From the NCBI GenBank assembly GCA_963922205.1, contig CAWUHX010000042.1:1364001-1428000 (forward strand): DNA of 64,000 nt. The letters run 5' to 3'. Below the pieces are notes generated by a model. That model did not search any database, was not told where the DNA came from, and saw nothing but the letters and a program-made list of their open reading frames with translations. The number at the start of each line of letters is the position of its first letter. Position 1 is the stretch's first letter. Positions 46,301 through 53,079 of the stretch are shown one piece after another. The DNA is from Romanomermis culicivorax (taxonomy: Eukaryota > Nematoda > Enoplea > Mermithida > Mermithidae). Made by a program: the position numbers and the translations under genes.

Positions 46301-46558
46301 TATTATACATGGCTGAATTGAATGTGGTTTAGATTGCGTTTCAATGTTTCCCAGCATTCAACAGTCTCTCTTGATATCATAAATAAATTTTAGATAGCTT
46401 CGACATTACATAAGTTATTCAACGTTTGACATATTCGCCACTGTTTTAGGTCCAAAGATGGTAAATTTATGATCGTCAGCTCAGAAGATGGCTATTGTAC
46501 CATAATCGCGACCGAATTAGATAGTTTTGGTGAAATATATGTTGAAGTTAACAAATAA
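22264..46558 (+). CDS. CHAF1B: Chromatin assembly factor 1 subunit p60 (WD40 protein), 11 exons
   Basis: Known role: CAF-1 p60 is a seven-bladed WD40 propeller that works with p150 and p48 to deposit newly made H3-H4, received from ASF1, behind replication forks in the nucleus. Eleven exons were placed by GT/AG borders and similarity: 22264-22389, 24118-24229, 24300-24444, 24622-24731, 24795-24894, 26964-27057, 27280-27370, 27438-27510, 27812-27913, 34244-34369, 46450-46558. They sum to 1188 nt with consistent phases, giving 395 residues. Family landmarks appear in order: Glu-Ile-Ser-Trp-His at the start, [12 protein letters not shown], Ile-Val-Trp-Asp, Phe-His-Asp-Thr-Ser, Pro-Ala-Gly-Cys-Val-Glu-Ser-Gly, Tyr-Asp-Thr-Gln and Ser-Glu-Asp-Gly-Tyr-Cys. 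Vertebrate p60 is about 560 residues. The disordered tail with the ASF1-binding B-domain is absent unless further exons exist. TTTTTTCAG at 22221-22229 could be a 5'UTR intron acceptor or a trans-splice site. Confidence 0.92.
22922..23762 (-). mobile_element. hAT-like CAGGG-type element (TTGCACA word) in CHAF1B intron 1
   Basis: The ends are CAGGGTTTTTTTTTGCACA and TGTGCAAAAAACCCTG. The flanks AAACTGAG and TTACTGAG agree at 6 of 8 bases. It is 841 bp long and an inverted relative of 19722-20576. A perfect 17-nt GC hairpin lies at 23089-23105, 167 bp from the left end. Confidence 0.8.
23778..23933 (+). mobile_element. CATACCTG-type MITE in intron 1
   Basis: 156 bp, with ends CATACCTG / CAGGTGTG and flanks GTATCTAA and GTATCAAA (7/8). 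It is immediately followed by another small element that shares the same duplicated octamer. Confidence 0.75.
23942..24073 (+). mobile_element. 132-bp TAAAG/TAGAG-type MITE in intron 1
   Basis: The ends TAAAGATTTATCGGGTA and TACCCGATACATCTCTA are inverted repeats of about 17 bp. The flanks GTATCAAA and GTATCAAT agree at 7 of 8 bases. TAGAG fits the YARNG start of hAT elements. Confidence 0.75.
24118..24229 (+). CDS. CHAF1B: CHAF1B exon 2
   Basis: It follows TTTTTAAG and opens with Ile-Trp-Lys, the end of blade 1. The next part reads FLSNLRRH and then Arg-Phe-Ser-Pro-Asp-Gly, as in other p60 proteins. The donor is GTTAAC. Confidence 0.9.
24300..24444 (+). CDS. CHAF1B: CHAF1B exon 3
   Basis: It follows TTTGTAG and completes Gly-Ser-Leu-Leu-Ala-Ser-Gly of blade 2 with Val-Asn-Ile-Trp-Lys. 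An acidic loop follows (Glu-Glu-Asp-Glu-Pro-Glu-Asn), then Glu-Asn-Trp, matching the family's acidic insertion. The donor is GTATAT, only 69 bp after the previous intron's donor. Confidence 0.9.
24622..24731 (+). CDS. CHAF1B: CHAF1B exon 4
   Basis: This is blade 3: [13 protein letters not shown] and Ile-Val-Trp-Asp. The acceptor is ATTTTAG and the donor GTTAGA. Confidence 0.9.
24795..24894 (+). CDS. CHAF1B: CHAF1B exon 5
   Basis: This is blade 4, with Ala-Trp-Asp-Pro-Lys-Asn-Glu-Tyr followed by a Met-Ser-Asn-Asp turn. The acceptor is TAAACAG and the donor GTTAGT. Confidence 0.88.
24946..24971. repeat. GC-rich hairpin
   Basis: TGCGCCCGCCC and GGGCAGGCGCA pair around a short AAAGA loop with one bulge. 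It is isolated in AT-rich intron sequence just after exon 5. Confidence 0.5.
25125..25320 (+). repeat. tRNA-derived SINE
   Basis: A tRNA-like head with good A-box (TGGCTCAGTTGG) and B-box (GGTTCAAGTCC) is followed by a short body and a tail of ATC/ATT repeats (about 25298-25316). CTTTTCCCGCTGCTCGG before it and CCCGAGTAGCGGGAAAAG after it are an inverted pair enclosing the tRNA-like part. It lies in CHAF1B intron 5. Confidence 0.6.
25132..25204 (+). tRNA. tRNA-like sequence, anticodon position CGT (Thr), C at position 33
   Basis: A complete 73-nt cloverleaf: acceptor GCTCGGT/ACCGAGC, D stem GCTC/GAGC, anticodon stem TGCGG/CCGCA, T stem CTGGG/CCCAG, all perfectly paired. The seven-base anticodon loop ACCGTAG puts CGT at 34-36. 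Position 33 is C where tRNAs almost always have T, and the flanks look SINE-like. It is more likely a recent SINE head than a working tRNA-Thr gene. Confidence 0.6.
25325..25742 (+). mobile_element. CATACATG-type MITE
   Basis: 418 bp, with ends CATACATGTAAT and CGTTACATGTATG and flanks ACCCATAT and ACTCATAT (7/8). It carries a variant GC hairpin at 25523-25537 and C-runs near the right end. A second, heavily invaded copy is at 30631-33290. Confidence 0.75.
25743..26963. other. Rest of CHAF1B intron 5, repeat fragments
   Basis: Pieces of the hAT-like families are visible: about 25895-25970 ends AAAAAACACTG with TTTCGCACAAATGTGG words, and about 26120-26300 carries GGTTGCATTGC. A GC-rich patch at 26530-26590 (CGCACGAACACGCGCAGGCG) is not explained. 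No gene is seen. Confidence 0.4.
26964..27057 (+). CDS. CHAF1B: CHAF1B exon 6
   Basis: It follows ATTTCAG and completes blade 4 with Val-Tyr-Ser, then a Ser/Asn-rich loop. The donor is GTAAGG at 27058. The frame stays open beyond the donor for about 135 nt, but phase and homology support splicing here. Confidence 0.8.
27280..27370 (+). CDS. CHAF1B: CHAF1B exon 7
   Basis: It encodes Lys-Leu-Phe-His-Asp-Thr-Ser and then Arg-Arg-Pro-Ser-Phe-Ser-Pro-Asp-Gly, a hallmark of p60. The acceptor is TTTTCCAG and the donor GTAAAG. Confidence 0.9.
27438..27510 (+). CDS. CHAF1B: CHAF1B exon 8
   Basis: It encodes Ala-Gly-Cys-Val-Glu-Ser-Gly and Phe-Ile-Phe-Ser-Arg, nearly identical to the family at this point. 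The acceptor is TTTTCAG and the donor GTAAGT. Confidence 0.92.
27812..27913 (+). CDS. CHAF1B: CHAF1B exon 9
   Basis: It encodes Leu-Pro-Ser-Pro-Lys-Glu-Ala-Thr and Phe-Cys-Pro-Leu-Leu-Phe-Lys-Leu-Arg, blade 5 to 6. The acceptor is TTTTAATAG and the donor GTGAGT. Confidence 0.88.
27914..30485. other. Left part of CHAF1B intron 9
   Basis: No exon is seen. Perfect or near-perfect hairpins lie at 28601-28631 (13-bp arms) and 29121-29156 (16-bp arms, one mismatch). A GC hairpin lies at 29238-29254. A short (AT)n run lies at 29770-29786. Confidence 0.5.
30925..32240 (+). pseudogene. hAT transposase remnant
   Basis: Broken pieces can be read in order. Thr-Ser-Tyr-Glu-Trp-Asp-Ile-Leu lies near 30950, where hAT proteins have [13 protein letters not shown] lies at about 31345-31380. 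The C-terminal dimerisation signature Phe-Leu-Ser-Ala-Pro-x-Gly-Ser-x-Ala-Ser-Glu lies at about 32116-32153, followed at once by a TGA and then Ala-Glu-Asp-Val...Arg-Leu-Leu. A MITE (31479-31727) sits in the middle. Stops and shifts abolish function. Confidence 0.7.
31479..31727 (-). mobile_element. CTATAGTC-type MITE inside the hAT transposase
   Basis: The ends CTATAGTCTGTTTTTTATAA and TTCAAGAAAAAACAACTATAG are inverted. The 249-bp unit recurs with the same layout at 35803-36055, 52836-53079, 56174-56429 and 61599-61849. Confidence 0.7.
32565..32776 (+). mobile_element. CATACCTG-type MITE
   Basis: 212 bp, with ends CATACCTG / CAGGTATG and a perfect duplication ATGGTACT (32557-32564 and 32777-32784). 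Long G-runs lie inside both ends. Confidence 0.88.
33095..33284 (+). mobile_element. CAGTGGCGG-type MITE
   Basis: 190 bp, with ends CAAGTGCGGATTTAG and CTGAATCCGCCACTG and C/G homopolymer runs near each end. The flanks TGTATGAT and TGTATGAG agree at 7 of 8 bases. It inserted at the right terminus of the CATACATG-type element. Confidence 0.8.
34244..34369 (+). CDS. CHAF1B: CHAF1B exon 10
   Basis: It encodes Leu-Pro-Tyr-Arg, Val-Phe-Tyr-Asp-Thr-Gln and Asn-Ile-His-Tyr, the sixth blade and the run into the seventh. It follows a 6.3-kb intron packed with nested transposons. The acceptor is TTTTCTAG and the donor GTAAGT. Confidence 0.92.
34370..35216. other. Start of CHAF1B intron 10
   Basis: No gene or clear element is seen in this stretch, only AT-rich intron sequence. 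Confidence 0.4.
35225..36527 (+). mobile_element. hAT-like CAGGG-type element (TTCCGCAC word) in intron 10
   Basis: It has a perfect 8-bp duplication GTTCCAAA (35217-35224 and 36528-36535) and ends CAGGGTTTTTTTCCGCAC and GTGCGGAAAAAAACCCTG. It is 1303 bp long and non-coding. CCGCAC and GTGCGG recur in both orientations within about 90 bp of each end. A GC hairpin lies at 35386-35402, 161 bp from the left end. A CTATAGTC-type MITE lies at 35803-36055 inside it. Confidence 0.92.
35803..36055 (+). mobile_element. CTATAGTC-type MITE
   Basis: TTTCTTGAAATGCTTCTAA at the left and GGAAGCATTTTGTAAAAAAC followed by GGACTATAG at the right are inverted ends. The left CTATAG is eroded. It is related to 61599-61849. 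Confidence 0.6.
36620..37209 (-). repeat. 3' LTR of the - strand element
   Basis: It pairs with 44172-44759 over its full length with scattered substitutions, so the insertion is not very recent. AATAAA-type signals occur inside. Confidence 0.9.
37210..38013 (-). other. 3' untranslated region of the - strand element
   Basis: This lies between the Gly-rich frame and the 3' LTR. No gene is seen. Confidence 0.4.
38014..40805 (-). pseudogene. Unrecognised coding block downstream of pol in the - strand element
   Basis: A series of frames (40805-40620, 40562-40041, 39658-39278, 39058-38618, 38608-38222, 38238-38014) read as one broken protein of roughly 800-900 residues. Early parts are helical with many aromatic residues. 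The middle (39658-39278) is very acidic/basic, coiled-coil-like. The end (38238-38014) is Gly/Gln/Arg-rich with RG and Trp-Arg-Pro repeats, like an RNA-binding nucleocapsid tail. I do not recognise the family. It could be a second gag/nucleocapsid or a captured gene. There are no membrane segments, so it is not an envelope. Confidence 0.5.
40830..41917 (-). other. Non-coding stretch inside the - strand LTR element
   Basis: No domain or convincing frame is seen between the integrase remnant and the next coding block. Confidence 0.4.
41918..42391 (-). pseudogene. Integrase C-terminal domain, truncated
   Basis: The frame opens with Trp-Gly-His-Glu-Ala, the counterpart of the Tyr-Gly-Arg-Glu-Ala motif near the end of integrase cores. 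It continues to a Gly-Phe-x-Trp-Glu-Gly-Pro-Tyr-Ile-Ile signature of the GPY/F domain. Zinc-binding and catalytic parts are absent, so an internal deletion of several kb joined gag to this remnant. Confidence 0.75.
42358..44062 (-). pseudogene. gag of the - strand LTR element, frame-broken
   Basis: It starts at 44062, about 110 nt after the LTR. A charged N-terminal part (44062-43709) and a coiled-coil-like region (43654-43022) lead to a capsid-like segment at 42979-42743 (Tyr-Ser-Glu-Ala-Gln-Asp...Leu-Leu-Asp-Ile-Lys-Gln) and its continuation at 42777-42358 in another frame. At least two frameshifts or stops separate the pieces. No zinc knuckle is seen. The 3' end joins integrase sequence directly. 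Confidence 0.65.
44149..44166 (-). other. Probable primer-binding site
   Basis: TGGTGGCTTCTGAGTTCT on the - strand begins five bases after the 5' LTR. TGG is complementary to the CCA end of a tRNA. Which tRNA is not decided. Confidence 0.5.
44172..44759 (-). repeat. 5' LTR of the - strand element
   Basis: This is the partner of 36620-37209. Read on the - strand it ends in TTTCA, five bases before a TGG-starting primer-binding site. Confidence 0.9.
44760..46449. other. End of CHAF1B intron 10 with MITE fragments
   Basis: Pieces of the CTATAGTC-type MITE occur near 45510-45600 and 45745-45870 (TTGAAATGCT, GGAAAGCAAGTACTATT). No gene is seen. Confidence 0.5.
46450..46558 (+). CDS. CHAF1B: CHAF1B exon 11 (last recognised)
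   Basis: It follows a 12.1-kb intron and encodes Asp-Gly-Lys-Phe and Ser-Ser-Glu-Asp-Gly-Tyr-Cys, closing the propeller, then Glu-Leu. A TAA stop lies at 46556-46558. A GTTAAC inside the last codons equals the donor of exon 2, so an alternative splice into an unrecognised tail exon is possible. Confidence 0.85.
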
Positions 46559-47409
46559 AATCACCTTTTCTTTATTTCTCGAAGTGTCTCACCTTCCGTA
46601 CCCGCCTTCGGTTCTATTGGTAAATTTGTAATCTCTTCATATACCATACTGCGTCACATTTTCGTCCACTCCAACACGTGTAAATCCTCGCATTTGTAGC
46701 TTCTGGATGACATGCAATCAGAAAAGCTAGTTTTTTTGAAGAGAAATTTGAGTTGATAACCTAAAATTTTGAATATGTTCAGTTTTCGACGATTCTTATC
46801 ATAATGGTAACAATCATTCTACGCAAAACTCATTCTTCACGTTGCTATGAGCATATTAAGTTGCAAAAATTTGCATAAAACTGCTAAAATGGCTGATTAA
46901 ACGATAGAGCAGATGTTGCGCTACCAGATACATGTCGTATTCAATGTGAAGAGTTTTGCTAATTTTTTTATTAACCAACGAACACATAAATTAAAGATCG
47001 ATGTATTAAAATTTTACATATTTTGGCCTACAGTAACCCACATAGGTGCGGGCCGAATCCAAATTTTGTCAGTCAAGAGCACTAGTATGGCCTTCAATGA
47101 TGAAAAATAGGAGAATAAAAGTACCGTTTATTGAGTTATAGTACTCCAAAGAACATCAAAACTTGATGCATAATATTGTAATTCTGGTCAAAATAAAAAC
47201 TGGTGCAAGTTTTCAATTTTTCTGATACCAACAACCCACAAATATTTTAAGGCTCATATTTTTCTACATCAAGAGTTTGTACTTATGCGAAATTGACCAA
47301 AGACATCGCACATTACAAAAGCAAATTAATTAATGCAAAAGACCAGCTTCAAAAATCTATGTCAACGTGTGATGGGGTTAAGACCATAGAAAGTAGTCTG
47401 TAAAAATGG
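46559..47409. other. Gene-free stretch downstream of CHAF1B
   Basis: It may contain the 3'UTR and possibly an unrecognised tail exon (a pyrimidine-rich run then CTCGAAG near 46585). Nothing else can be supported. Confidence 0.35.
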
Positions 47410-47413
47410 CCAG

Positions 47414-48311
47414 TGTAACGACCAGATTTTGTGAAGCACTTTACTTTAACCAAATGGACGTTACGGCAACGAAACGGCGCGGGGGAGACGGCGATTCACA
47501 ACACGGGGGCGAAACGATACTAATCGATGGCTGCTTTGAGACGTCGACAACAATACGAAAACGCGGTCTCGATTTAAAAATGATGAACGGGCCTCGGTTT
47601 AAATGCTTTCGTAAAAATGGCCGCTTGCAAATATAAAACGGAAACGAACGCGGTTTGAGAAACCAAGAGTTCAATAATCCAATAACTAATAAAATCACGC
47701 TTTGCTTCTCTTTTTATACGACGTTTTTGGCCACTCCCTGGGCGTCGCAGGAGGTCGTGCTTCTGTCCATCTTCTTCCGCCAATCGTCGCTTCCTGCTTC
47801 GCTTTCCATGCTTACTTAGTCACGCCCTTTAACGCTTTTCTAGTACGGTATGCTTTTCGTGTATTGCTTGCTTCCTACGGTGGGCTTAGCCACACCTTTG
47901 TGCTTCTGTGCATGCTTCCTGTATCTGTTTCTCTGAATACACATGTTTTGTGGGGCCGTCGCTACCGTTACACTTGAGACTACTGTCTGGCGGGGCTTTT
48001 ACTTATTTTACTGTGTGCAGGTGTTGTTTACGATTTTTACGGGGGATTACGGTAGCCGTGGAATGTGTGGTTTAGTGTAGGTTCTAGGGGACCAGCTGCC
48101 GTTTGTGCAAATTAATTGGGGCATCTTAATTGGGCTACCGGGGTGTGAACGGATCAAAATAAAGTACTTCACGTAATTTTATAGGAATGTTTGGGTGTGA
48201 ATCCCAGACACCCTTGAGACGATAAAATACGAAAATGAATAATATTTAATAAATGTTTATCACATACAGTATGCTATATATTTACAGTACTGCTTTAGCA
48301 GGTACGTTACA
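47414..48311 (+). mobile_element. Solo LTR (898 bp)
   Basis: It begins TGTAACG and ends CGTTACA, with a 4-bp duplication CCAG on both sides (47410-47413 and 48312-48315). It is clearly GC-richer than its surroundings. A TATA-like AAATATAAAACGG lies near 47628-47640, and AATAAA-type signals lie near 48158 and 48250. There is no internal region, so it is best explained as a solo LTR left by recombination. Confidence 0.65.
47626..47636 (+). promoter_or_regulatory. TATA-like box of the solo LTR
   Basis: AAATATAAAAC lies about 215 bp from the LTR start, a reasonable position for the U3 promoter. Confidence 0.4.
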
Positions 48312-48820
48312 CCAGTGAAGATGGAAATTTTTTTTTGGAATTTCCCACTGTTTTGCTTCGCCTTAAGATGTTAACTTCGACAAAGCCGAAAAAAAACATT
48401 CGACAACGAGTTTAGTGAACTGAATAATGAAAAATTCTCGTTACTCCCACTCAGAAATTTCCCAATGAAACATGATGATGGCTGTATGTCCAAGCCTTTT
48501 CACCCAGAGTCGTTCAGAGTTGCAAGGCCAACACCAGGAGAACCTAACGACTACAGGACATGAATTCATGTTTCTCATTGTTACTTAAAATAACCCTACG
48601 ATCAGCTTTGCAGAAGGTCCGTTATGCAATCAGAGGTTCGTCACTTTGTCACTCCATCAACAAGATTTATCAGCTGTGATGATTTGCAATAGAGCTTTAT
48701 GCAGCCTTATACAATGTCAACACAACGAGAAAATCCACCACTTGATTTGCAAGTTAACTGCCCAAACTATCTTGATCGAGCCAATTATGAACCGCCGCCG
48801 AGTGACGAGGACGACAGGGG

Positions 48821-49273
48821 TATTAGTATAGCATGTATCCACATGGGTCAAAAATCGATTAGAAAAAATTTTGAGTTTAAATTAGAATAGTTTCTATGGT
48901 AAATAGATGTCACTGATTGCGAATATGATATTATAAATTTTATAAGAGCAAGTCTTTACGTGTTTTTCCGATAAAAATGATTCGAATGTTCAATCAAAAT
49001 TTATTCTTGCACAGTTTATTCACATTTTTATCAGACTAAGGAGAACTGACGAGCTATTTCCGCACACATATCATTGAATGGCGTATCAGAGTGTGCATAT
49101 TGTTCCACCAGTACTCAGCAAGGTGGCCCGGCAAAAGGTTTGGTGACGTGCATCGATCGAACTCTTAGGCTTAGGCTTAGGCTTAGCCCATACCCAAGAA
49201 ACTATTCTAATCAAACTCGAAATTTTTTTCGATTTTTGATCCATGTGGAGACATGCTATACTAATACGGACAA
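48821..49273. repeat. Inverted repeat pair, about 75 bp arms
   Basis: 48821-48897 is repeated inverted at 49198-49273 (GTATTAGTATAGCATGT...ATTAGAATAGTTTC). The arms enclose about 300 bp that include the TTAGGC array. Confidence 0.75.
49165..49186 (+). repeat. Short TTAGGC array
   Basis: Three perfect TTAGGC units plus a partial fourth. TTAGGC is the telomere repeat of nematodes. Three units can also arise by chance or slippage. Confidence 0.6.
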
Positions 49274-49721
49274 CACGAGTAATAACAATGAAATCGTTCA
49301 TGCTTCTTGTCTGCCCCGGACATTATAGAATGCGGTCATGAAGAAAGTAGACTTCACAGTATGTCAGACGCTGCTGCAGTAACGTTGGAAGATTAACCAA
49401 TGACTGCTGGAGTAGATAATGAAGCCGATTTAATTTCTCCACGTGAAGGTGGTGTTTTCGATTGGAAGCAAAAGAATCTGCGACAAATTTTTATTTGAAA
49501 GAAACACTATGCTGAACGTGGCCAGTTTAAGCGTTCTCCTCAAATCGGGTGGTGAAAAGGGCGATAGCTCAGCTACAAATGTGATCATTCCGATTAAAAT
49601 AGCTTCAGGTCCCACAAAAGATAACAAATTCAATGAGAAAAATGAATTATTGCCAAAGGATCAATCAGTAAAGTCATTTGTTTTGTATTGTCTCGCTTAT
49701 TTATTCGTTTCGAGAACCTAA

Positions 49722-50085
49722 CCCAGCTGGTACTGCCTATAGGAGGGCCTACAGGGTACCTCGGTGGGTTCTGCTGTAGAATAATGGACAACGCGGCCAG
49801 GTCAGGGGTGGCAATCCCTAGTCCCATTCAATTAGAATGAAGGACAAGGCCACTTGTGGAATGGCTTACTGTGGGCGACCCGATTGTAAATCTAACTCCC
49901 CTTTTTGTCCCTAACCCCAGAGGTACAAGGGCCATCTTAACTGAGGGGATTCTCAAGGGAAAACCGACTTAGGGGAGGGTTCCCACAAATACACCCTCAA
50001 CAACAATAATCCCCTGAGAAGGCTTACCTAGTCCTTTTCTCAACTGCCACTCAGCGGGGGGTGACGGGTTCAAGGGTTTACAGAT
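49722..50085 (-). mobile_element. Inverted, diverged copy of the Gypsy-type LTR
   Basis: Its reverse complement aligns with 9305-9695, sharing CCAGCTGGGTTAGGTTC, ACCCTAGT-type blocks and the TTATTGTTGAGGGT run. No retroelement coding sequence adjoins it, so it may be a solo LTR. Related LTR sequence may continue to about 50490, where a GGCCCTTTAAAAGGGC hairpin lies. Confidence 0.55.
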
Positions 50086-52835
50086 CCTGGGAGGATGGGG
50101 ATGGGGATGATGGCCGTCCAGTTCGGGTTCGGTCCAGGGTGTACTGTAAATGGGTTGGTGAGCGACGCAAGTGATGCATGAAGAGGGATGATGGGCAAGC
50201 GTTAATCGAAGGGGCAACAGGTAACTCCTATGCAGGGGTAGGGTAACGCAATGCAGCAGTGAATGTGAGGTCGTATGCAAATTTATTCAAATATAGGCGG
50301 TGGATGCAGTAGATATGTAAATTAATATAAAATAAGTCGATGAACGCAAGATGCAAGCTAAAATGCAAGGAAGACGATTTAGGCCCAAAAATGAGTACAA
50401 AACTAATGAAACATGCCCTTTTAAAGGGCCTTGTAGACCTACAGTATGCCCTGGGTGGAGCTAACAACACCCAAGCTAACTTCTGCAGCGGAAATTGCTG
50501 CAGAAGATGCCTATGGTCACATAGACATTTTCCAGTTCCAATACGTTAAGCATTGGGGCGAGTTTCACTCTCCATGCTAAACATACGAACATCTTTTAGA
50601 GAGAATCTCCAAACTAGTCGTTTCGCATTGCCAAACGTCGCTAGTTTCTACTGATAAGAGGTGCATGTAATGCTCCAATTATGGCCATGAGCTCATAGAG
50701 CTTATCTTGGCGGAAATTCTAACTAACAGGTTACATACCGTAGTCTATGTGCGCAACGGCAAAATAACAAAACGCAACGGAAATGAAAACACAAAATGAA
50801 ACAGAAACGAAACACAAAAGTGCACACAAGAATGCATGTAAAAATATAATGAATGAAACGAGAAATAAAAGTAAATAACTGTTAAACAAAAATGTTGAAA
50901 AACATAAAGTGTGAACATGATTTAAATCAGGTGATGTTGGGCAAAATTGATCGGCATGTGACACTATATTCATAAAAAAGCCTGGCGTAACAATTATTAT
51001 GCGTGTAATTCGTTCTTCTGTCATAAATAGTGCATGAAAATTCATGGAAATCAGTAATTCTTCTGTATTCCTCGATCGATATACAGTTTGTTGATGTGTT
51101 ATCTGTGTGGCCATACTGAGGAGCGAAAAGATCCAGTATAATAATACTGAAAGACAGAATGATTCAAGGTAGAAATCTGAGGATATGTATCGTACACACA
51201 ACGAATCTTGAGATTTCTCCATTGGACAAAATCAAAAAACATTGCATAAAAGCGAATGTTTTCAATGAGATTTTTGATCAACCATCTACGAGTGTCGCCG
51301 TGTGTATATCAAGATTTTCTCCCTAATGTTATTCGAACCGGAAACTTTTCTGAATTTGTACTCACTTGAAATGGATTAATAAATTACATTTTTAATCCGA
51401 CAGTTTTTTGTCAAATGTTAAGGGTCATTTATACATGTCTTTTCCAATGAAATGGAATGCAATTGATGGAACGTAACTGAACAAAAGAGAAATTTTCGTC
51501 CCGTTCAGGTCGTTTTTCGCAAAATTACAGTTATTTTTTCCCGACCGAAAGTGCATTTTCAGGCTGAACGTTTCAACCTGTTGACGATCCGTTCCGTCGA
51601 AAAAGGCAAGTATAAATGACCCTTTAGAGGTATACTTTGTACGAATTCATGGAGTAAATTTCGCTGTCGAAAAATGTAAATTTGCAGTAGATTTCTTTGG
51701 ATATGTAGGCATGCAGAATTTCCAAAAAGTATGATGACTGAAAAAAACTAATTTTTGCAATATTTACTTCAATTCGCAATTATTTTATATAAGGCAGTAC
51801 AAGTATAAAATTGTACTTTGATTCCAGTTTTACCATTTGGAAGCAGAAAATCAGACTATAGGTTTGCCATATAGTGGAGTGAATTTCATAAATTTTCATT
51901 ATAATCATGCAAATGGCAAACAAACGTTTCCACAGAGCGTCATTTTTCTGTTTGCTCTTTATTTTCTGCTGCTATAATCCCGCACATCCCCCTATCTTTA
52001 GGATGCCATAATGTAGGTTTGCGATTCAATCAATGGCATTTTCTACCGTAACACGCCTAAACGCTGGCAAATTATGATATATCACGAGATTTATTTGATT
52101 ACCCGTTTAAAAGACATTCTAAAATCTTTTTCTCCGTATTTTTTTCTTTCAAATGACGATAATTCCGAATGAGAGGGAAAGAGTCTTTATCCTCCTTCAT
52201 TTATCCTCCGTCATTATGTTTCTTGCTCGATATCACTTTTGTTCTATGAAGTTTTTTCACACCCCTTTTCCTATTTCGCGAATCATGCAAAACATTTTAA
52301 CGAGCTTAGGAAACTCATTAGCATAAAATTTATTCAAAAACGCGATTTCGGAGGGAAAAGCGCTTTTCGAATCAGTAATCGCTCGCTCGCCTTCTGCGTT
52401 TCCTTTTCGAATCTAGAAATTTACAGCACATTGTTATAGCTAGACGCATTTTGTTGAAATTATAGTCAGAAAAGTATCCAAGCTGCGAATTTTGAAGAAG
52501 TTATGAGTAAACACTTCTAAAAAAATGTTTGATTGAAAACTTGTAAATCAATTAAATTACGCTTAACTTGTCAGATGGACGTGATATTATTTAGTGAATG
52601 CAGAATATTACTGTTGCCAATTTATTATTCTAGATTTTGAAGACATCAATTAACTTTCAACACTTTTAAATCAGAAAATATACATACTGTAGATGTAACA
52701 ATGCGAATTACTTGCCCCGTCGTTGTTTCTATTAGTCTTTAGACGGCTTTCTAAAAACGAACATAAATGCCGCATTCGAAACCGAATTCCAAACTTGGAT
52801 TACGACATTCTTTCTTCTTTCTAAATTTTGTTGTA
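50086..52835. other. Gene-free stretch
   Basis: No gene is supported. A hydrophobic frame at 50731-51222 on the - strand is compositional. A dispersed repeat unit (TTTTAATCCGACAG...AAAAAGTATGATGACTGAA) at about 51390-51745 recurs at 57660-57810. Confidence 0.4.
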
Positions 52836-53079
52836 TAAAGTCTGTTTTTATAAAGTTCCTGTAAATCGGAAAATGACAAAAATTAGCGCTATCGTCGAAA
52901 TCGTTTGCACGAAGCTTTTAGGATAGAATTTTTTATCAAAAAATTGATGAAGGATAGTTAAGCACGCTCACACATTTTAGTCCTATGTGACATATAGTAC
53001 AGCAGAAATCGGAAAAATATAAAATATTGCATGCTTTCTATTGTTGTTATTTTCAAGCATAAAAAACAGACTACGTATA
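52836..53079 (-). mobile_element. CTATAGTC-type MITE
   Basis: AAAGTCTGTTTTTATAAAG...AAAAAACAGACTACGTATAG, with the same internal order as 31479-31727. Confidence 0.6.

Larger units (their letters stand above)
48690..49720 (+). pseudogene. Exon-like coding fragments of unknown identity
   Basis: Three stretches look coding. The first, 48699-48825, ends in a Pro/Asp/Glu-rich run before a GTATTAG donor. The second, about 49325-49395 after TTATAG, has Cys-Gly-His-Glu-Glu-Ser and then a stop. The third, 49443-49680, contains Lys-Ser-Gly-Gly-Glu-Lys-Gly-Asp-Ser-Ser. They do not join in one frame without stops. They may be exons of a diverged gene or a decayed copy. I do not recognise the protein. 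Confidence 0.3.

Noticed and set aside
47406..47783. Small frames on both strands
   Set aside because: They lie inside the solo LTR and its GC-rich U3-like part.
50731..51222. Hydrophobic minus-strand frame resembling a membrane protein
   Set aside because: Phe/Leu/Cys bias comes from AT-rich repeated GAAAC words; no homologous pattern or gene context.
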